From the NCBI GenBank assembly GCA_003216375.1, contig QCIZ01000003.1, positions 1 to 64,000 on the forward strand: a stretch of DNA of 64,000 nucleotides, written 5' to 3'. Below the pieces are notes generated by a model. It had not been told where the DNA came from. It saw nothing but the letters and a program-made list of their open reading frames with translations, and did no database searches. This document shows positions 9,112-16,642 of the stretch, piece by piece. How positions within the stretch are numbered: position 1 is the first letter of the stretch; each line of letters begins with the position of its first letter. Source of the DNA: Prochlorococcus sp. AG-402-O21. Lineage in GTDB: Bacteria > Cyanobacteriota > Cyanobacteriia > PCC-6307 > Cyanobiaceae. The translations under genes and the position numbers were made by a program.

Positions 9112-10239
9112 ATGAGTATTTTTTCTACAAAAAAAAGTTGGATTAACTTAACTATTTGGGTATTACTTATTGCCCTAATTATTGCTGCACCCTCAGTGCT
9201 TCCTGTTTTTAGATTAAATCTATTAGGAAGATATTTATCGCTTGCAATAGTGGCATTAGGAGTGGATTTGATTTGGGGATTCACAGGAATGTTGAGTTTA
9301 GGTCAAGGAATTTTCTTTGCACTTGGTGGATATTGTGCTGCGATGTTCCTCCAATTGAATAGTGCAGGAGAATTCCCAAATGGTATCCCTGAGTTTTTTG
9401 GTTTATATGGAGTCGAAAAGCTTCCATTTTTCTGGGAACCTTTTAAAAGTTCAATTTTTACTCTTATTTCCATTTGGCTGATACCGGCTATTATTGCTGG
9501 TCTTCTTGGGTATTTAGTGTTTAGAAATAGAATAAAAGGTGTTTATTTTTCAATCCTTACACAAGCGGCTCTTTTGGTTTTTTTCAATTTCTTTAATGGA
9601 CAGCAGAAATTGATTAATGGAACAAATGGTTTGAAAACAGATGTGACTCAACTTTTTGGACAAATGGTAGGTTCAGAAATAATGCAAAGATGGTTCTTTT
9701 GGATATCAGCTGTTTTAGTAATACTTGCCTGGTTTTTTGCCCGGTGGATTGTTCGAGATAGATTTGGAAATATCCTTATTGGAATTAGAGACGATGAAGC
9801 TCGAGTTCGTTTCACTGGTTATAATCCAGTAATTTTTAAAACAATAATATTTTCAATAGCAGGAGGATTAGCTGGTATTTCAGGGGCTTTGTATACAGTT
9901 CAATCTGGAATAGTTTCTCCACAGTTTATGACTGTCCCTTTCTCTATAGAAATGGTTGTTTGGGTTGCCGTGGGTGGTAGAGGAACTTTGCTAGGCGCAA
10001 TACTTGGAGCTGTTTTAATTAATTATGCAAAAAGTTTGGTAAGTGAAGCATTACCAGCAAGCTGGATGTTTATTCAAGGTGGATTATTTATTCTTGTTGT
10101 AACAGCTCTTCCAGAGGGGGTACTAGGATGGATTAGGAAAGACGGTCCAAAGAAATTATTGTTTTTACTTGGGATTAATAAAAAATTAGAAACATATCCA
10201 AGTCTTGAAGTCAATGAACAAGGTGAGGTGAAATCATGA
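9112..10239 (+). CDS. urtC: urea ABC transporter, permease UrtC
   Basis: Second inner-membrane permease, LivM class, 375 residues from ATG 9112; an in-frame TTG at 9109 is the only earlier option. It has multiple hydrophobic spans. The conserved LivM/UrtC core includes LGVDLIWGFTGMLSLGQGIF, then GGYCAAMFL, and near the C-terminus MVVWVAVGGRGTLLGAILGA. It overlaps urtD by four bases (ATGA), so the two are translationally coupled. Confidence 0.95.
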   Translation: MSIFSTKKSWINLTIWVLLIALIIAAPSVLPVFRLNLLGRYLSLAIVALGVDLIWGFTGMLSLGQGIFFALGGYCAAMFLQLNSAGEFPNGIPEFFGLYGVEKLPFFWEPFKSSIFTLISIWLIPAIIAGLLGYLVFRNRIKGVYFSILTQAALLVFFNFFNGQQKLINGTNGLKTDVTQLFGQMVGSEIMQRWFFWISAVLVILAWFFARWIVRDRFGNILIGIRDDEARVRFTGYNPVIFKTIIFSIAGGLAGISGALYTVQSGIVSPQFMTVPFSIEMVVWVAVGGRGTLLGAILGAVLINYAKSLVSEALPASWMFIQGGLFILVVTALPEGVLGWIRKDGPKKLLFLLGINKKLETYPSLEVNEQGEVKS

Positions 10240-10991
10240 CTTCTCCATTGCTAGAGCTAAAACAAATTTCAGTTAGTTTTGAAGGATTCCTTGCTCTCAG
10301 AGATCTTAATCTGGTTTTGAATCAGGGTGATCTTAGAGCAGTTATTGGTCCCAACGGTGCAGGTAAAACTACATTCTTAGATGTCATTACAGGGAAAGTA
10401 GCACCTACAAAGGGTGACGTGATTTTTAAAGAAAAATCGTTGATTGGTCAAAAAGAGTTTCGTATAGCGCGTAAAGGGATTGGAAGAAAATTTCAAAGTC
10501 CTAGGATATTTGAGAATTTATCTGTGCAAGAAAACCTAGCTCTAGCAGTGAGTAGACCTAAAACTCCTTTGTCTTTGTTGATGAATAGTTTAAAGGTTAA
10601 GCATTTAGATCAAATTCAACATTTGATGAGTATTGTCAACCTTCAATCAAAAGCCAATATAAGGGCCGGAGCGCTTTCTCATGGTCAAAAACAATGGCTT
10701 GAGATTGCGATGCTAGTGGGACAAGACCCTGATCTTTTACTTGTTGATGAACCTGTTGCTGGTTTGACTGATGAAGAAACAGATTTAACTGCTGATCTTC
10801 TTAAATCTTTAGCGGGTGATCATACAGTTTTAGTCATTGATCATGATATGGAATTTATTCGTAGACTTGATTGCCCTGTTAGTGTTTTACACCAAGGTCA
10901 TGTATTGAAAGAGGGTTCCATGAGTGACATACAAAAAGATCCTTTAGTGATAGAGGTTTATCTTGGAAAAACTGATGAGGAAGAACAATGA
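10236..10991 (+). CDS. urtD: urea ABC transporter, ATPase UrtD
   Basis: First ATP-binding subunit of the urea transporter, LivG class, 251 residues. Walker A GPNGAGKTT is at 38-46, the signature is LSHGQ at 147-151 (a normal variant of LSGGQ in this class), and Walker B LLVDEP is at 168-173. It powers urea uptake with UrtE. It overlaps urtC upstream and urtE downstream by four bases each. Confidence 0.95.
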   Translation: MTSPLLELKQISVSFEGFLALRDLNLVLNQGDLRAVIGPNGAGKTTFLDVITGKVAPTKGDVIFKEKSLIGQKEFRIARKGIGRKFQSPRIFENLSVQENLALAVSRPKTPLSLLMNSLKVKHLDQIQHLMSIVNLQSKANIRAGALSHGQKQWLEIAMLVGQDPDLLLVDEPVAGLTDEETDLTADLLKSLAGDHTVLVIDHDMEFIRRLDCPVSVLHQGHVLKEGSMSDIQKDPLVIEVYLGKTDEEEQ

Positions 10992-11695
10992 CTATGCTTC
11001 AGATAAAAGGCTTGAATACATACTATGGCGAAAGTCATATTCTTCGAGATGTTGATATGAATATCAATCAAGGTGAGATGATTTGTCTTATAGGTCGAAA
11101 TGGAGTAGGTAAAACAACTTTGCTTAAATCTTTAATAGGATTATTAACTCCACGGCGTGGAGAGATTGTTTTTAATGGAGATTTGGTTAATAGAAAGCCA
11201 CCTCATCAAAGGGCTCGTTCCGGAATTGCGTATGTTCCCCAAGGACGAGAAATAATACCTTATTTGACTGTCGAGGAAAATCTTCAACTTGGATTGGAAG
11301 CTTTACCAGGAGGTTTAGCAAAGCATAAACAGATTGATGAATTGGTATATGAACTTTTCCCTGTTTTAAAACAATTTCTATCTCGTAAAGGAGGTGACTT
11401 AAGCGGAGGGCAGCAGCAACAACTTGCAATTGCTCGAGCATTACTTGGGAAACCAAAGTTGCTTTTACTTGATGAACCAACTGAAGGAATACAACCGAAT
11501 ATCGTTCAAGATATTGAGTCTGCAGTTAAAAGGATCATTAGTGAGACTGGTGTTGGGGTTTTATTGGTAGAGCAACATCTGCATTTTGTGAGGCAAGCAG
11601 ATCGTTATTATGCAATGCAACGCGGAGGTATAGTTGCAAATGGACCAACTAGTGAATTAAGTAAAGCTGTGGTAGAGAAATTCCTTAGTGTTTAA
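10988..11695 (+). CDS. urtE: urea ABC transporter, ATPase UrtE
   Basis: Second ATP-binding subunit, LivF class, 235 residues. Walker A GRNGVGKTT is at 36-44, the LSGGQ signature at 138-142, and Walker B LLLDEPTEG follows. The GIAYVPQGREIIPYLTV segment is typical of UrtE. It is the last gene of the urt operon and converges on a small Cys4 protein gene two bases further on. Confidence 0.95.
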   Translation: MTMLQIKGLNTYYGESHILRDVDMNINQGEMICLIGRNGVGKTTLLKSLIGLLTPRRGEIVFNGDLVNRKPPHQRARSGIAYVPQGREIIPYLTVEENLQLGLEALPGGLAKHKQIDELVYELFPVLKQFLSRKGGDLSGGQQQQLAIARALLGKPKLLLLDEPTEGIQPNIVQDIESAVKRIISETGVGVLLVEQHLHFVRQADRYYAMQRGGIVANGPTSELSKAVVEKFLSV

Positions 11696-11697
11696 GT

Positions 11698-11841
11698 CTA
11701 TTTTGTTTGAGTAAAAGCAGTTTCTTGCTCTATTTTGTCTTGGCAAGTAGAGCAGAGAATATGACCTTTTTTTTTCCAAAAAGTCTTTGTTGACCTTTCG
11801 ATATTTTGTCCACAGCCAAGGCATTTGAAGAGTGGACTCAT
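11698..11841 (-). CDS. 47-aa Cys4 zinc-ribbon-like protein
   Basis: A short frame from ATG 11841 encodes a protein with two CxxC pairs (C7/C10 and C30/C33) separated by 19 residues, the layout of a small treble-clef or zinc-ribbon metal site. The region between is basic (STKTFWKKKGHIL). It has no signal peptide. It lies tail-to-tail with urtE two bases away, so it is not in the urt operon. I do not recognise a named family; a nucleic-acid or protein-binding zinc ribbon is the plain reading. Confidence 0.6.
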   Translation of the reverse strand: MSPLFKCLGCGQNIERSTKTFWKKKGHILCSTCQDKIEQETAFTQTK

Positions 11842-12035
11842 TTATTACTGAATCTTTTTTATATAATTATTTATCATACTATTTTCATTCTGTCTTAACA
11901 GATACAAGATTTTTTGGGCCTTAGATTTTGATTTTTAAAGATAATACTAATTTATTTAATTAACATTAAAAAGCATTTTTTGATACTTGCTCTATTTATT
12001 TAGTTTGTTATAAGTGGATCAAGTGCTTCTATTGC

Positions 12036-12146
12036 ATGTCCTTCGAAAGATTAAGCAAAACTGAGATAGTCAATGGCAGAATAGCAATGTCAGGTGTATT
12101 AGTTATTTTATTACTTGAAATAGTATCTAAGTTAAGTATTGCTTAG
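12036..12146 (+). CDS. very short high-light-inducible (Hli) protein, 36 aa
   Basis: The frame MSFERLSKTEIVNGRIAMSG continues into one hydrophobic helix (VLVILLLEIV) and stops after 36 residues. The ExxNGRxAMxG motif is the chlorophyll-binding signature of the Hli/LHC-like family. Here it reads E10-I-V-N-G-R-I-A-M-S-G. Hli proteins are thylakoid single-span proteins that bind pigment and protect photosystem assembly under stress. At 36 residues it has almost nothing outside the helix, shorter than the usual 40-100. A perfect hairpin overlaps its stop codon. Confidence 0.7.
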   Translation: MSFERLSKTEIVNGRIAMSGVLVILLLEIVSKLSIA

Positions 12147-12152
12147 ATACTA
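12121..12152. terminator. perfect 11-bp hairpin overlapping the Hli stop codon
   Basis: TAGTATCTAAG and CTTAGATACTA form a perfect 11-bp stem around a 10-base loop. The stop codon of the short Hli gene (12144-12146) lies inside the 3' arm. There is no clear T-run; the downstream sequence is TATATATG. The position between the Hli gene and the convergent cupin gene suits a bidirectional terminator. Confidence 0.5.
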
Positions 12153-12193
12153 TATATATGAAATTAATTTGGTTTTAATAAAACCTACTTAAA

Positions 12194-12703
12194 TTAAGCT
12201 ACTTTTAAAAATAGAGAATCTTTTATTCTTTTGATTTCTCCATCTTTCCATAACCAGATAATAGGCTCTGTAGATTTTGCTTGTTGTAGATCAATTCTGC
12301 TTTCAATACTTATAGGATTAAATTCTGTATTCGATTCAAATTGTTTGTCTCTAATTGCCTGATTGATAACAATACTTCCATCTTTTCCAGATATTGATCT
12401 ATGAAATGTACCGATAGGTATTTGAAGTGCACCCATCAATCTATGGAGATAAATTATGTGATGGGGTTCATCCCAAAGAGGATTTAATAGTGTGAAGGTT
12501 CTATCTCCCTCAAGTACAAGATTATTATCTGTTTGATGATGGTGTACATAATATTGCTCAAAGCCATTTAAATCAGGAGGTGAAGTTGCTCCTCCTCTAT
12601 GAATAACGACATCACTACCATTAGAACCTTCAACACTGGCATCTAAAAAAGTTACTTCAGGAGTCTCTCGAAAAATATTAACCGGTATAAAATTGAGTTT
12701 CAT
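12194..12703 (-). CDS. cupin-like protein
   Basis: This is 169 residues from ATG 12703; a TTG seven codons upstream is possible. The central part has the two cupin-style motifs: YYVHHHQTDNNLVLEGD (His triplet followed by Glu) and, after a gap, GALQIPIGTFHRSISG (PxG with a later His). That fits a single-domain RmlC-like cupin whose metal ligands would be these histidines and glutamate. There is no signal peptide. The substrate cannot be told. It stands alone on the minus strand among small accessory genes. Confidence 0.65.
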   Translation of the reverse strand: MKLNFIPVNIFRETPEVTFLDASVEGSNGSDVVIHRGGATSPPDLNGFEQYYVHHHQTDNNLVLEGDRTFTLLNPLWDEPHHIIYLHRLMGALQIPIGTFHRSISGKDGSIVINQAIRDKQFESNTEFNPISIESRIDLQQAKSTEPIIWLWKDGEIKRIKDSLFLKVA

Positions 12704-12926
12704 CAAAAATTTTATTTGTTCCAAACATTACTGGAATAAATATATCTAACTGTATTAATTAATTCACTTTTAGCGAATTAATTATCTTTTGGGCAAGAAG
12801 AAGAGTATTTGATTTTACTAAAAGGCATTAAATATGATTTGTTCTAGTTAGCTCACAAAGCAATTAATGATACATAAGATTATGAAAAATATTAATAAGT
12901 TGGATCACATAAAATATTATTAAGTC

Positions 12927-13037
12927 ATGGCTAAATCAACTATTAAAAATAAGAAACTTTTGGTTGATGAAATGATTAAAACCTTTAAATCTATCCCCGC
13001 AACAGCGATAACTTTTTCGAACATAAAAAAAAATTAA
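12927..13037 (+). CDS. possible 36-aa basic peptide, unknown
   Basis: An ATG-started frame of 36 residues (MAKSTIKNKKLLVDEMIKTF then KSIPATAITFSNIKKN) lies 22 bases before the next plus-strand gene. It is Lys-rich with an amphipathic helix in the middle. I know no family for it. It could be a real small gene co-transcribed with the 13060 gene, or chance; only its start codon and spacing argue for it. Confidence 0.35.
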   Translation: MAKSTIKNKKLLVDEMIKTFKSIPATAITFSNIKKN

Positions 13038-13059
13038 ACTCTTAACTTACGATATATTT

Positions 13060-13266
13060 TTGAGATACTTCGCTAGCGGATTATTTTTATTATCACATGG
13101 CCTTTTGGTTTTAGATCATCTAGGAGTAGGAGCAGCTCTTCATGGGATTGGTGAGGTCTTTTTTGCCCCATGGGCTATTAAGCAGAAAGCATGGGACTTG
13201 GTTTTTATAGCTTTTTTATTTGGCGCATTTGATCTTTGGGGAACTTTGAAACTAGGATTTAATTAG
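13060..13266 (+). CDS. small two-span membrane protein, unknown
   Basis: A 68-residue protein from a TTG start: MRYFASGLFLLSHGLLVLDH, then a short loop with a GIGEVFFAPWAIKQKAWD segment, then a second hydrophobic helix LVFIAFLFGAFDLWG. The two predicted membrane spans and conserved-looking aromatic and Gly residues suggest a real small membrane protein. I do not recognise a function. A pair of hairpins follows its stop. Confidence 0.6.
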   Translation: MRYFASGLFLLSHGLLVLDHLGVGAALHGIGEVFFAPWAIKQKAWDLVFIAFLFGAFDLWGTLKLGFN

Positions 13267-13307
13267 TAAATTCATTAGATAAACTTGTTTTTTCTTTAAG
13301 ATTGGGG

Positions 13308-13372
13308 AGGGAGGTCAAAACCCTTCCCAGTAGTGGTGACCTCCCTACAGAAAACTTTGGAACGGGTTTTCT
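13308..13372. ncRNA. candidate structured RNA: two consecutive hairpins
   Basis: AGGGAGGTCA (13308-13317) pairs perfectly with TGACCTCCCT (13337-13346), a 10-bp GC-richer stem. Three bases later AGAAAAC (13349-13355) pairs with GTTTTCT (13366-13372). The segment is clearly more G+C-rich than its surroundings and lies in a gene-free gap. It may be a small RNA or a 3' structure of the 13060 transcript. The strand is undecided because stems are symmetric and no strong T-run follows either way. Confidence 0.4.
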
Positions 13373-13463
13373 GATAAAATAGTTATAGGAATTTGGTTGA
13401 ATAAGTTAAGACTTAATTGATACAAAATCAAAAATCCATGAACAATTTGTATATCTTATGAAT

Positions 13464-13709
13464 TTATTTAATCAATTCTTTATTAGATAGTATTTTTTTT
13501 CGTTTAACTTTTTTCAACTCGTGCATACCTTCTATTTGTTGGTAAACCGACTGTAGTTGATTGCAAATATGTTCAGTATTCTCTACTTTGTTTAATCTGA
13601 GTAGCATTTTCTCTATTTGCTCTTTGCATTCTAAGAAAATATGACAATCTATTGTTCCTGGCTCGTATTGCATGTTGGAAAGTAAAGAGTATATAAATAA
13701 AGGAATCAA
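13464..13709 (-). CDS. small hypothetical protein, 69-81 aa
   Basis: The longest form is 81 residues; the more natural start is the internal Met at residue 13 (MQYEPGTIDCHIFLECKEQI). The rest is helical and charged (EKMLLRLNKVENTEHICNQL) with a basic C-terminus (KKVKRKKILSNKELIK). It has no membrane span. I do not recognise a family. Codon usage and the regular amphipathic pattern favour a real gene. Confidence 0.5.
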   Translation of the reverse strand: MIPLFIYSLLSNMQYEPGTIDCHIFLECKEQIEKMLLRLNKVENTEHICNQLQSVYQQIEGMHELKKVKRKKILSNKELIK

Positions 13710-13843
13710 ATAATTAAATCTGTATATGTTGATTCAAATAATCAAATCTAGTTGGTTATTTATTTTTAAAAAATTATAAATTAATGATATATAATTAAAA
13801 ATTCTAATATATATCAGAAATTAAGTTTTTTGGAATTTATTTA

Positions 13844-13984
13844 TTAACCCATCTCTGCTTTCATTGCTTCATGGATTCTTTTACTCATGATTTCATGACC
13901 ACAATATTGCAAGTGCACTTCTTGTGACCCTTTAGCGGATTTGTTTTGAGTGTACTTAAGTCCTCTGTAAGTTAGCTCAGCCAT
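13844..13984 (-). CDS. DUF4278-type small protein, 46 aa
   Basis: The frame from ATG 13984 begins MAELTYRGLKYTQNK. The L-x-YRG-x-xY start is the hallmark of the cyanobacterial DUF4278 family of short proteins of unknown function. The rest (QEVHLQYCGHEIMSKRIHEA) is polar with a lone Cys-Gly-His. It is a single gene between two other minus-strand genes. Confidence 0.65.
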   Translation of the reverse strand: MAELTYRGLKYTQNKSAKGSQEVHLQYCGHEIMSKRIHEAMKAEMG

Positions 13985-14214
13985 TGGAATGATTTTCAAT
14001 GTTCAAGTCCCCGTTCCATGGCTTGAATCTAACTGCGACTCAAATTGAGCTGAACGTCGTTTGATGATACACAATACATTCCCAATCTGTTGAAGTTTCT
14101 TCAAAAATTATTATCAATCTAGATCTGAACTCGTGATTCATTAAAGAATTAGTGGCAATCAGATTGAATATTCCTAATGAGAGATCTTATTAAATGAATG
14201 AAATTAGTAATTAA

Positions 14215-14844
14215 CTATCTAGCCAGTCTAGAAATATATGAATTTCTTGAACCGGCATTGATCCATCCGGTCGCGATCGTTTTTGGATGAGTCTTATTAA
14301 CTCGACCTCTATGAATATGTGTAAGACCAGCGGGAAAAATAACTAGTTTTCCTCGTTCCGCTGTCTCATGATATTCCTGCCAGTGAAATTCTGTTCCTCC
14401 TGAATCGACATCATTGCAATACAGAATCCAAGCTAAGACTCTGTGAACTGGTTCGGTCGCTTCTTCGCTAATAGTCCAATCACAGTGCCATTTCTTAAAC
14501 CCCTCCCCAGGAGCATAACGTTGTAGATTGAAAATGGGATTAACAAAGAGAGATTGTTCAGGAGCGCATTCGCTAAAAAGTGGGCGTTCTTCAAGGTATT
14601 TTTGAAGACCAGCATTGACTCCTCTTATTATTACTTCAGACAAAGCAAATGATTCTGGATCAGTTCGATCTATTGCTACAAGGCTGATATCTGTAGAAAT
14701 TTTTGCAGGATCTGAATCATTATTTGCCCCATTACTAAAGGCGATTCCATTGCGATGCAAGTCTGTACGACGATCAAAAAATGACATCACGCCATCTGCA
14801 ACAGATTCAAAACCTTTATTTCTATAACTAGCAATCAAATTCAT
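14215..14844 (-). CDS. 2-oxoglutarate/Fe(II)-dependent oxygenase, prolyl-4-hydroxylase-like
   Basis: A 209-residue protein with the double-stranded beta-helix pattern of this superfamily. The iron ligands are probably H120 and D122 (KWHCDW) and H178 (THIHRG); the 2-oxoglutarate-binding basic residue would be K188 in HPKTIATGW. SGGTEFHWQEY and KLVIFPAG fit the core strands. These enzymes hydroxylate proteins or small molecules using O2 and 2-oxoglutarate. The substrate is unknown. It stands alone on the minus strand. Similar genes are frequent in marine cyanobacteria and their phages. Confidence 0.8.
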   Translation of the reverse strand: MNLIASYRNKGFESVADGVMSFFDRRTDLHRNGIAFSNGANNDSDPAKISTDISLVAIDRTDPESFALSEVIIRGVNAGLQKYLEERPLFSECAPEQSLFVNPIFNLQRYAPGEGFKKWHCDWTISEEATEPVHRVLAWILYCNDVDSGGTEFHWQEYHETAERGKLVIFPAGLTHIHRGRVNKTHPKTIATGWINAGSRNSYISRLAR

Positions 14845-14995
14845 AGAATTTTTTTAAGGTTTTTGATCTCTGGAAACTCTAAATCGCTTGAAAGTACCAT
14901 TTTAATGAAAATCTCACAGGGATTTTTCCCCTCTCTTGGTTGGCTAGCTTTTATGTTTAATTTTGATGAAATTGTTTTAATTAAAAGGCTAAAAA

Positions 14996-15151
14996 TCAAG
15001 CTACAGCTTTGTCTTTAAGAGACCTTAAGTATCTCTTTCTTTGACCGCTACCTTCTACTTCAAAACGCCAAGTAGGTTTTTTGTTGTCGGTTTTTTTTAA
15101 GTTAACGCCAGAATTGCTAGTGCTTAACTTCTTCTTAATCTGTGTATTCAT
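14996..15151 (-). CDS. 51-aa basic small protein, unknown
   Basis: The frame from ATG 15151 (MNTQIKKKLSTSNSGVNLKK) ends with PTWRFEVEGSGQRKRYLRSL and a short tail. It is strongly basic, with one beta-like WRFEVEG element. It lacks membrane spans and cysteines. I know no family. The Arg/Lys content suggests nucleic-acid binding, which is inference only. Confidence 0.5.
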   Translation of the reverse strand: MNTQIKKKLSTSNSGVNLKKTDNKKPTWRFEVEGSGQRKRYLRSLKDKAVA

Positions 15152-15225
15152 GGGACTATTAAAGCACATTCTCTAATTCTTTATGGTTCGGTCGTTACTT
15201 TTTCTTCTCGTAAATAGATAATAAA

Positions 15226-15251
15226 AAAGAGGTCCACTTGAACCCCTCTTT
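15226..15251 (-). terminator. intrinsic terminator of the 15279-15422 gene
   Basis: AAAGAGG (15226-15232) pairs with CCTCTTT (15245-15251) over a 12-base loop. Read on the minus strand the hairpin ends in a run of T residues (CCTCTTTTTTAT), a standard Rho-independent terminator. It lies 28 bases after the stop of the 47-residue gene. Confidence 0.7.
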
Positions 15252-15278
15252 GAAATTTAAAACAATTTTGACCTTAAC

Positions 15279-15422
15279 TTATGCAATTCCTCGGTTCTTA
15301 TAAGGGTCATCTTTGAAAGGCTGCGCCTCAAAACTTGGAGGTGAGTTCTCTTTATAAGGATGAAATAGAGCATTTCCCATTGAAATGAGTAATTCTTGAA
15401 GCCAAAGAATTGTTTTTTTCAT
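15279..15422 (-). CDS. 47-aa small protein, unknown
   Basis: The frame from ATG 15422 starts MKKTILWLQELLISMGNALF and ends HPYKENSPPSFEAQPFKDDP plus seven residues. It has an amphipathic N-terminal helix and a proline-rich tail. It is followed by a good minus-strand terminator, which supports an independent transcript. I think similar short proteins exist in other marine picocyanobacteria but cannot name a family. Confidence 0.6.
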   Translation of the reverse strand: MKKTILWLQELLISMGNALFHPYKENSPPSFEAQPFKDDPYKNRGIA

Positions 15423-15568
15423 TGAGTCCTCTGGTGGGTTATAACCATATATAAGTTATGTGGAATATTTATACATCAGTAAAAACTCCTCTTGTTGAAT
15501 TTTTAATTTTCTAAGCAATAGCAATTGAGTAGCTCTCGAGTATCTATTGGAAATAAGAAATTTTGACC

Positions 15569-16642
15569 TTATCCGAATCCTTGAGGTGCTGTTTTTGTCC
15601 GAACCTTAAACTCCCAAACCGTAATTCCTCCATTTGCATTTATTGCAGCCAAGGCAGTGTCATCAGGATGCCAAGCGATTTGGCTTACAAGGTCACCTGC
15701 AAATGCACCACCAACTGGATCACCCTGACCATCTTTTTGGAGAAACCAAGAAAAAACTGAACCATCGCGCGCGCCAGAAGCTAAAAGCATCCCGCTATGT
15801 GAGAAAGCAAGGCATGAGATGGGTTCGGTATGAAGCATTAACTCTCCTGGCACAGTGCCCTCAGGGCCATCGCCTTGAAAACTCCAAACCGTCACTCGAT
15901 CACTACCCCCGGTAGCAAGGACTGTACCGGTTTGATCAAAAGCTAGATGGCTTGGTTTACCTGGGTAGCCTGTCATCTCTGAATCTTGATCAGTGGAACG
16001 ACGCCAGAAATGAACAGAATTATCCTGACTGCCGCATGCCACTATGTCTCCATTTGGACTAAGCACCATAGATACCAGTGAGCCTCGCCACTCCAACTTT
16101 TGATTGATCTTGTCGCCTACTACATCATAAAAAGTTACTTGGCCGTAGCATGCTGTGGCTAATTCATTGGAATTAGACCAAGAAATCGCGCTGACAGTGC
16201 TGGGATGCTCCTCTGATCGCCAATGTTCTTGACCATTTTCATCAAAAACATAGACGTATTTAGTAAAAACTATTGCTAAAAATTTTCCGTCTGGGGACCA
16301 CTTGATGTGTTCAACCCATCCTTTCCCTAGTTCCAAATTTTTAGTTGACTTACCCTCTTTGCTTTCCCATATACACACATGTCCATCCTGGCCAGCAGTT
16401 GCAAAAGTATTTCCATCTGGATGAATAGACATTGCTAGTAAGCCACCTTTATGTATGTCTTTTGATTGCCAAATAAGCTTTCCAGATTTCCCCTCAAATG
16501 CGTAAAGCCCTCCAGCAACATCACCTACTAAAAAGGTTTTACCTTGTAGTGCCCAGCCGCAGACAATCGCATAGTCGTCAACTTGAGCAGACCAACCTTC
16601 ATGAAGCATTCCTTTTGGACTAAATGCTTCTATACCAGACAT
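15569..16642 (-). CDS. WD40-repeat beta-propeller protein in the zinc operon
   Basis: A 357-residue protein made of about seven WD40-like blades, for example GQDGHVCIWE, GSQDNSVHFW, GGSDRVTVWS, GARDGSVFSW and the final NANGGITVWEF. It has no signal peptide, so it should be cytoplasmic. Beta-propellers usually act as protein-binding platforms; no catalytic residues are expected. Its start overlaps the cobW-like gene by 13 bases, implying coupled translation, so the pair probably works together. A role as partner or client-docking protein for zinc transfer by the GTPase is inference. Confidence 0.85.
   Translation of the reverse strand: MSGIEAFSPKGMLHEGWSAQVDDYAIVCGWALQGKTFLVGDVAGGLYAFEGKSGKLIWQSKDIHKGGLLAMSIHPDGNTFATAGQDGHVCIWESKEGKSTKNLELGKGWVEHIKWSPDGKFLAIVFTKYVYVFDENGQEHWRSEEHPSTVSAISWSNSNELATACYGQVTFYDVVGDKINQKLEWRGSLVSMVLSPNGDIVACGSQDNSVHFWRRSTDQDSEMTGYPGKPSHLAFDQTGTVLATGGSDRVTVWSFQGDGPEGTVPGELMLHTEPISCLAFSHSGMLLASGARDGSVFSWFLQKDGQGDPVGGAFAGDLVSQIAWHPDDTALAAINANGGITVWEFKVRTKTAPQGFG

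Noticed and set aside
14905-15018. 37-codon plus-strand frame (MKISQGFFPSLGW start)
   Set aside because: It overlaps the 3' end of the minus-strand 14996-15151 gene and has no other support.
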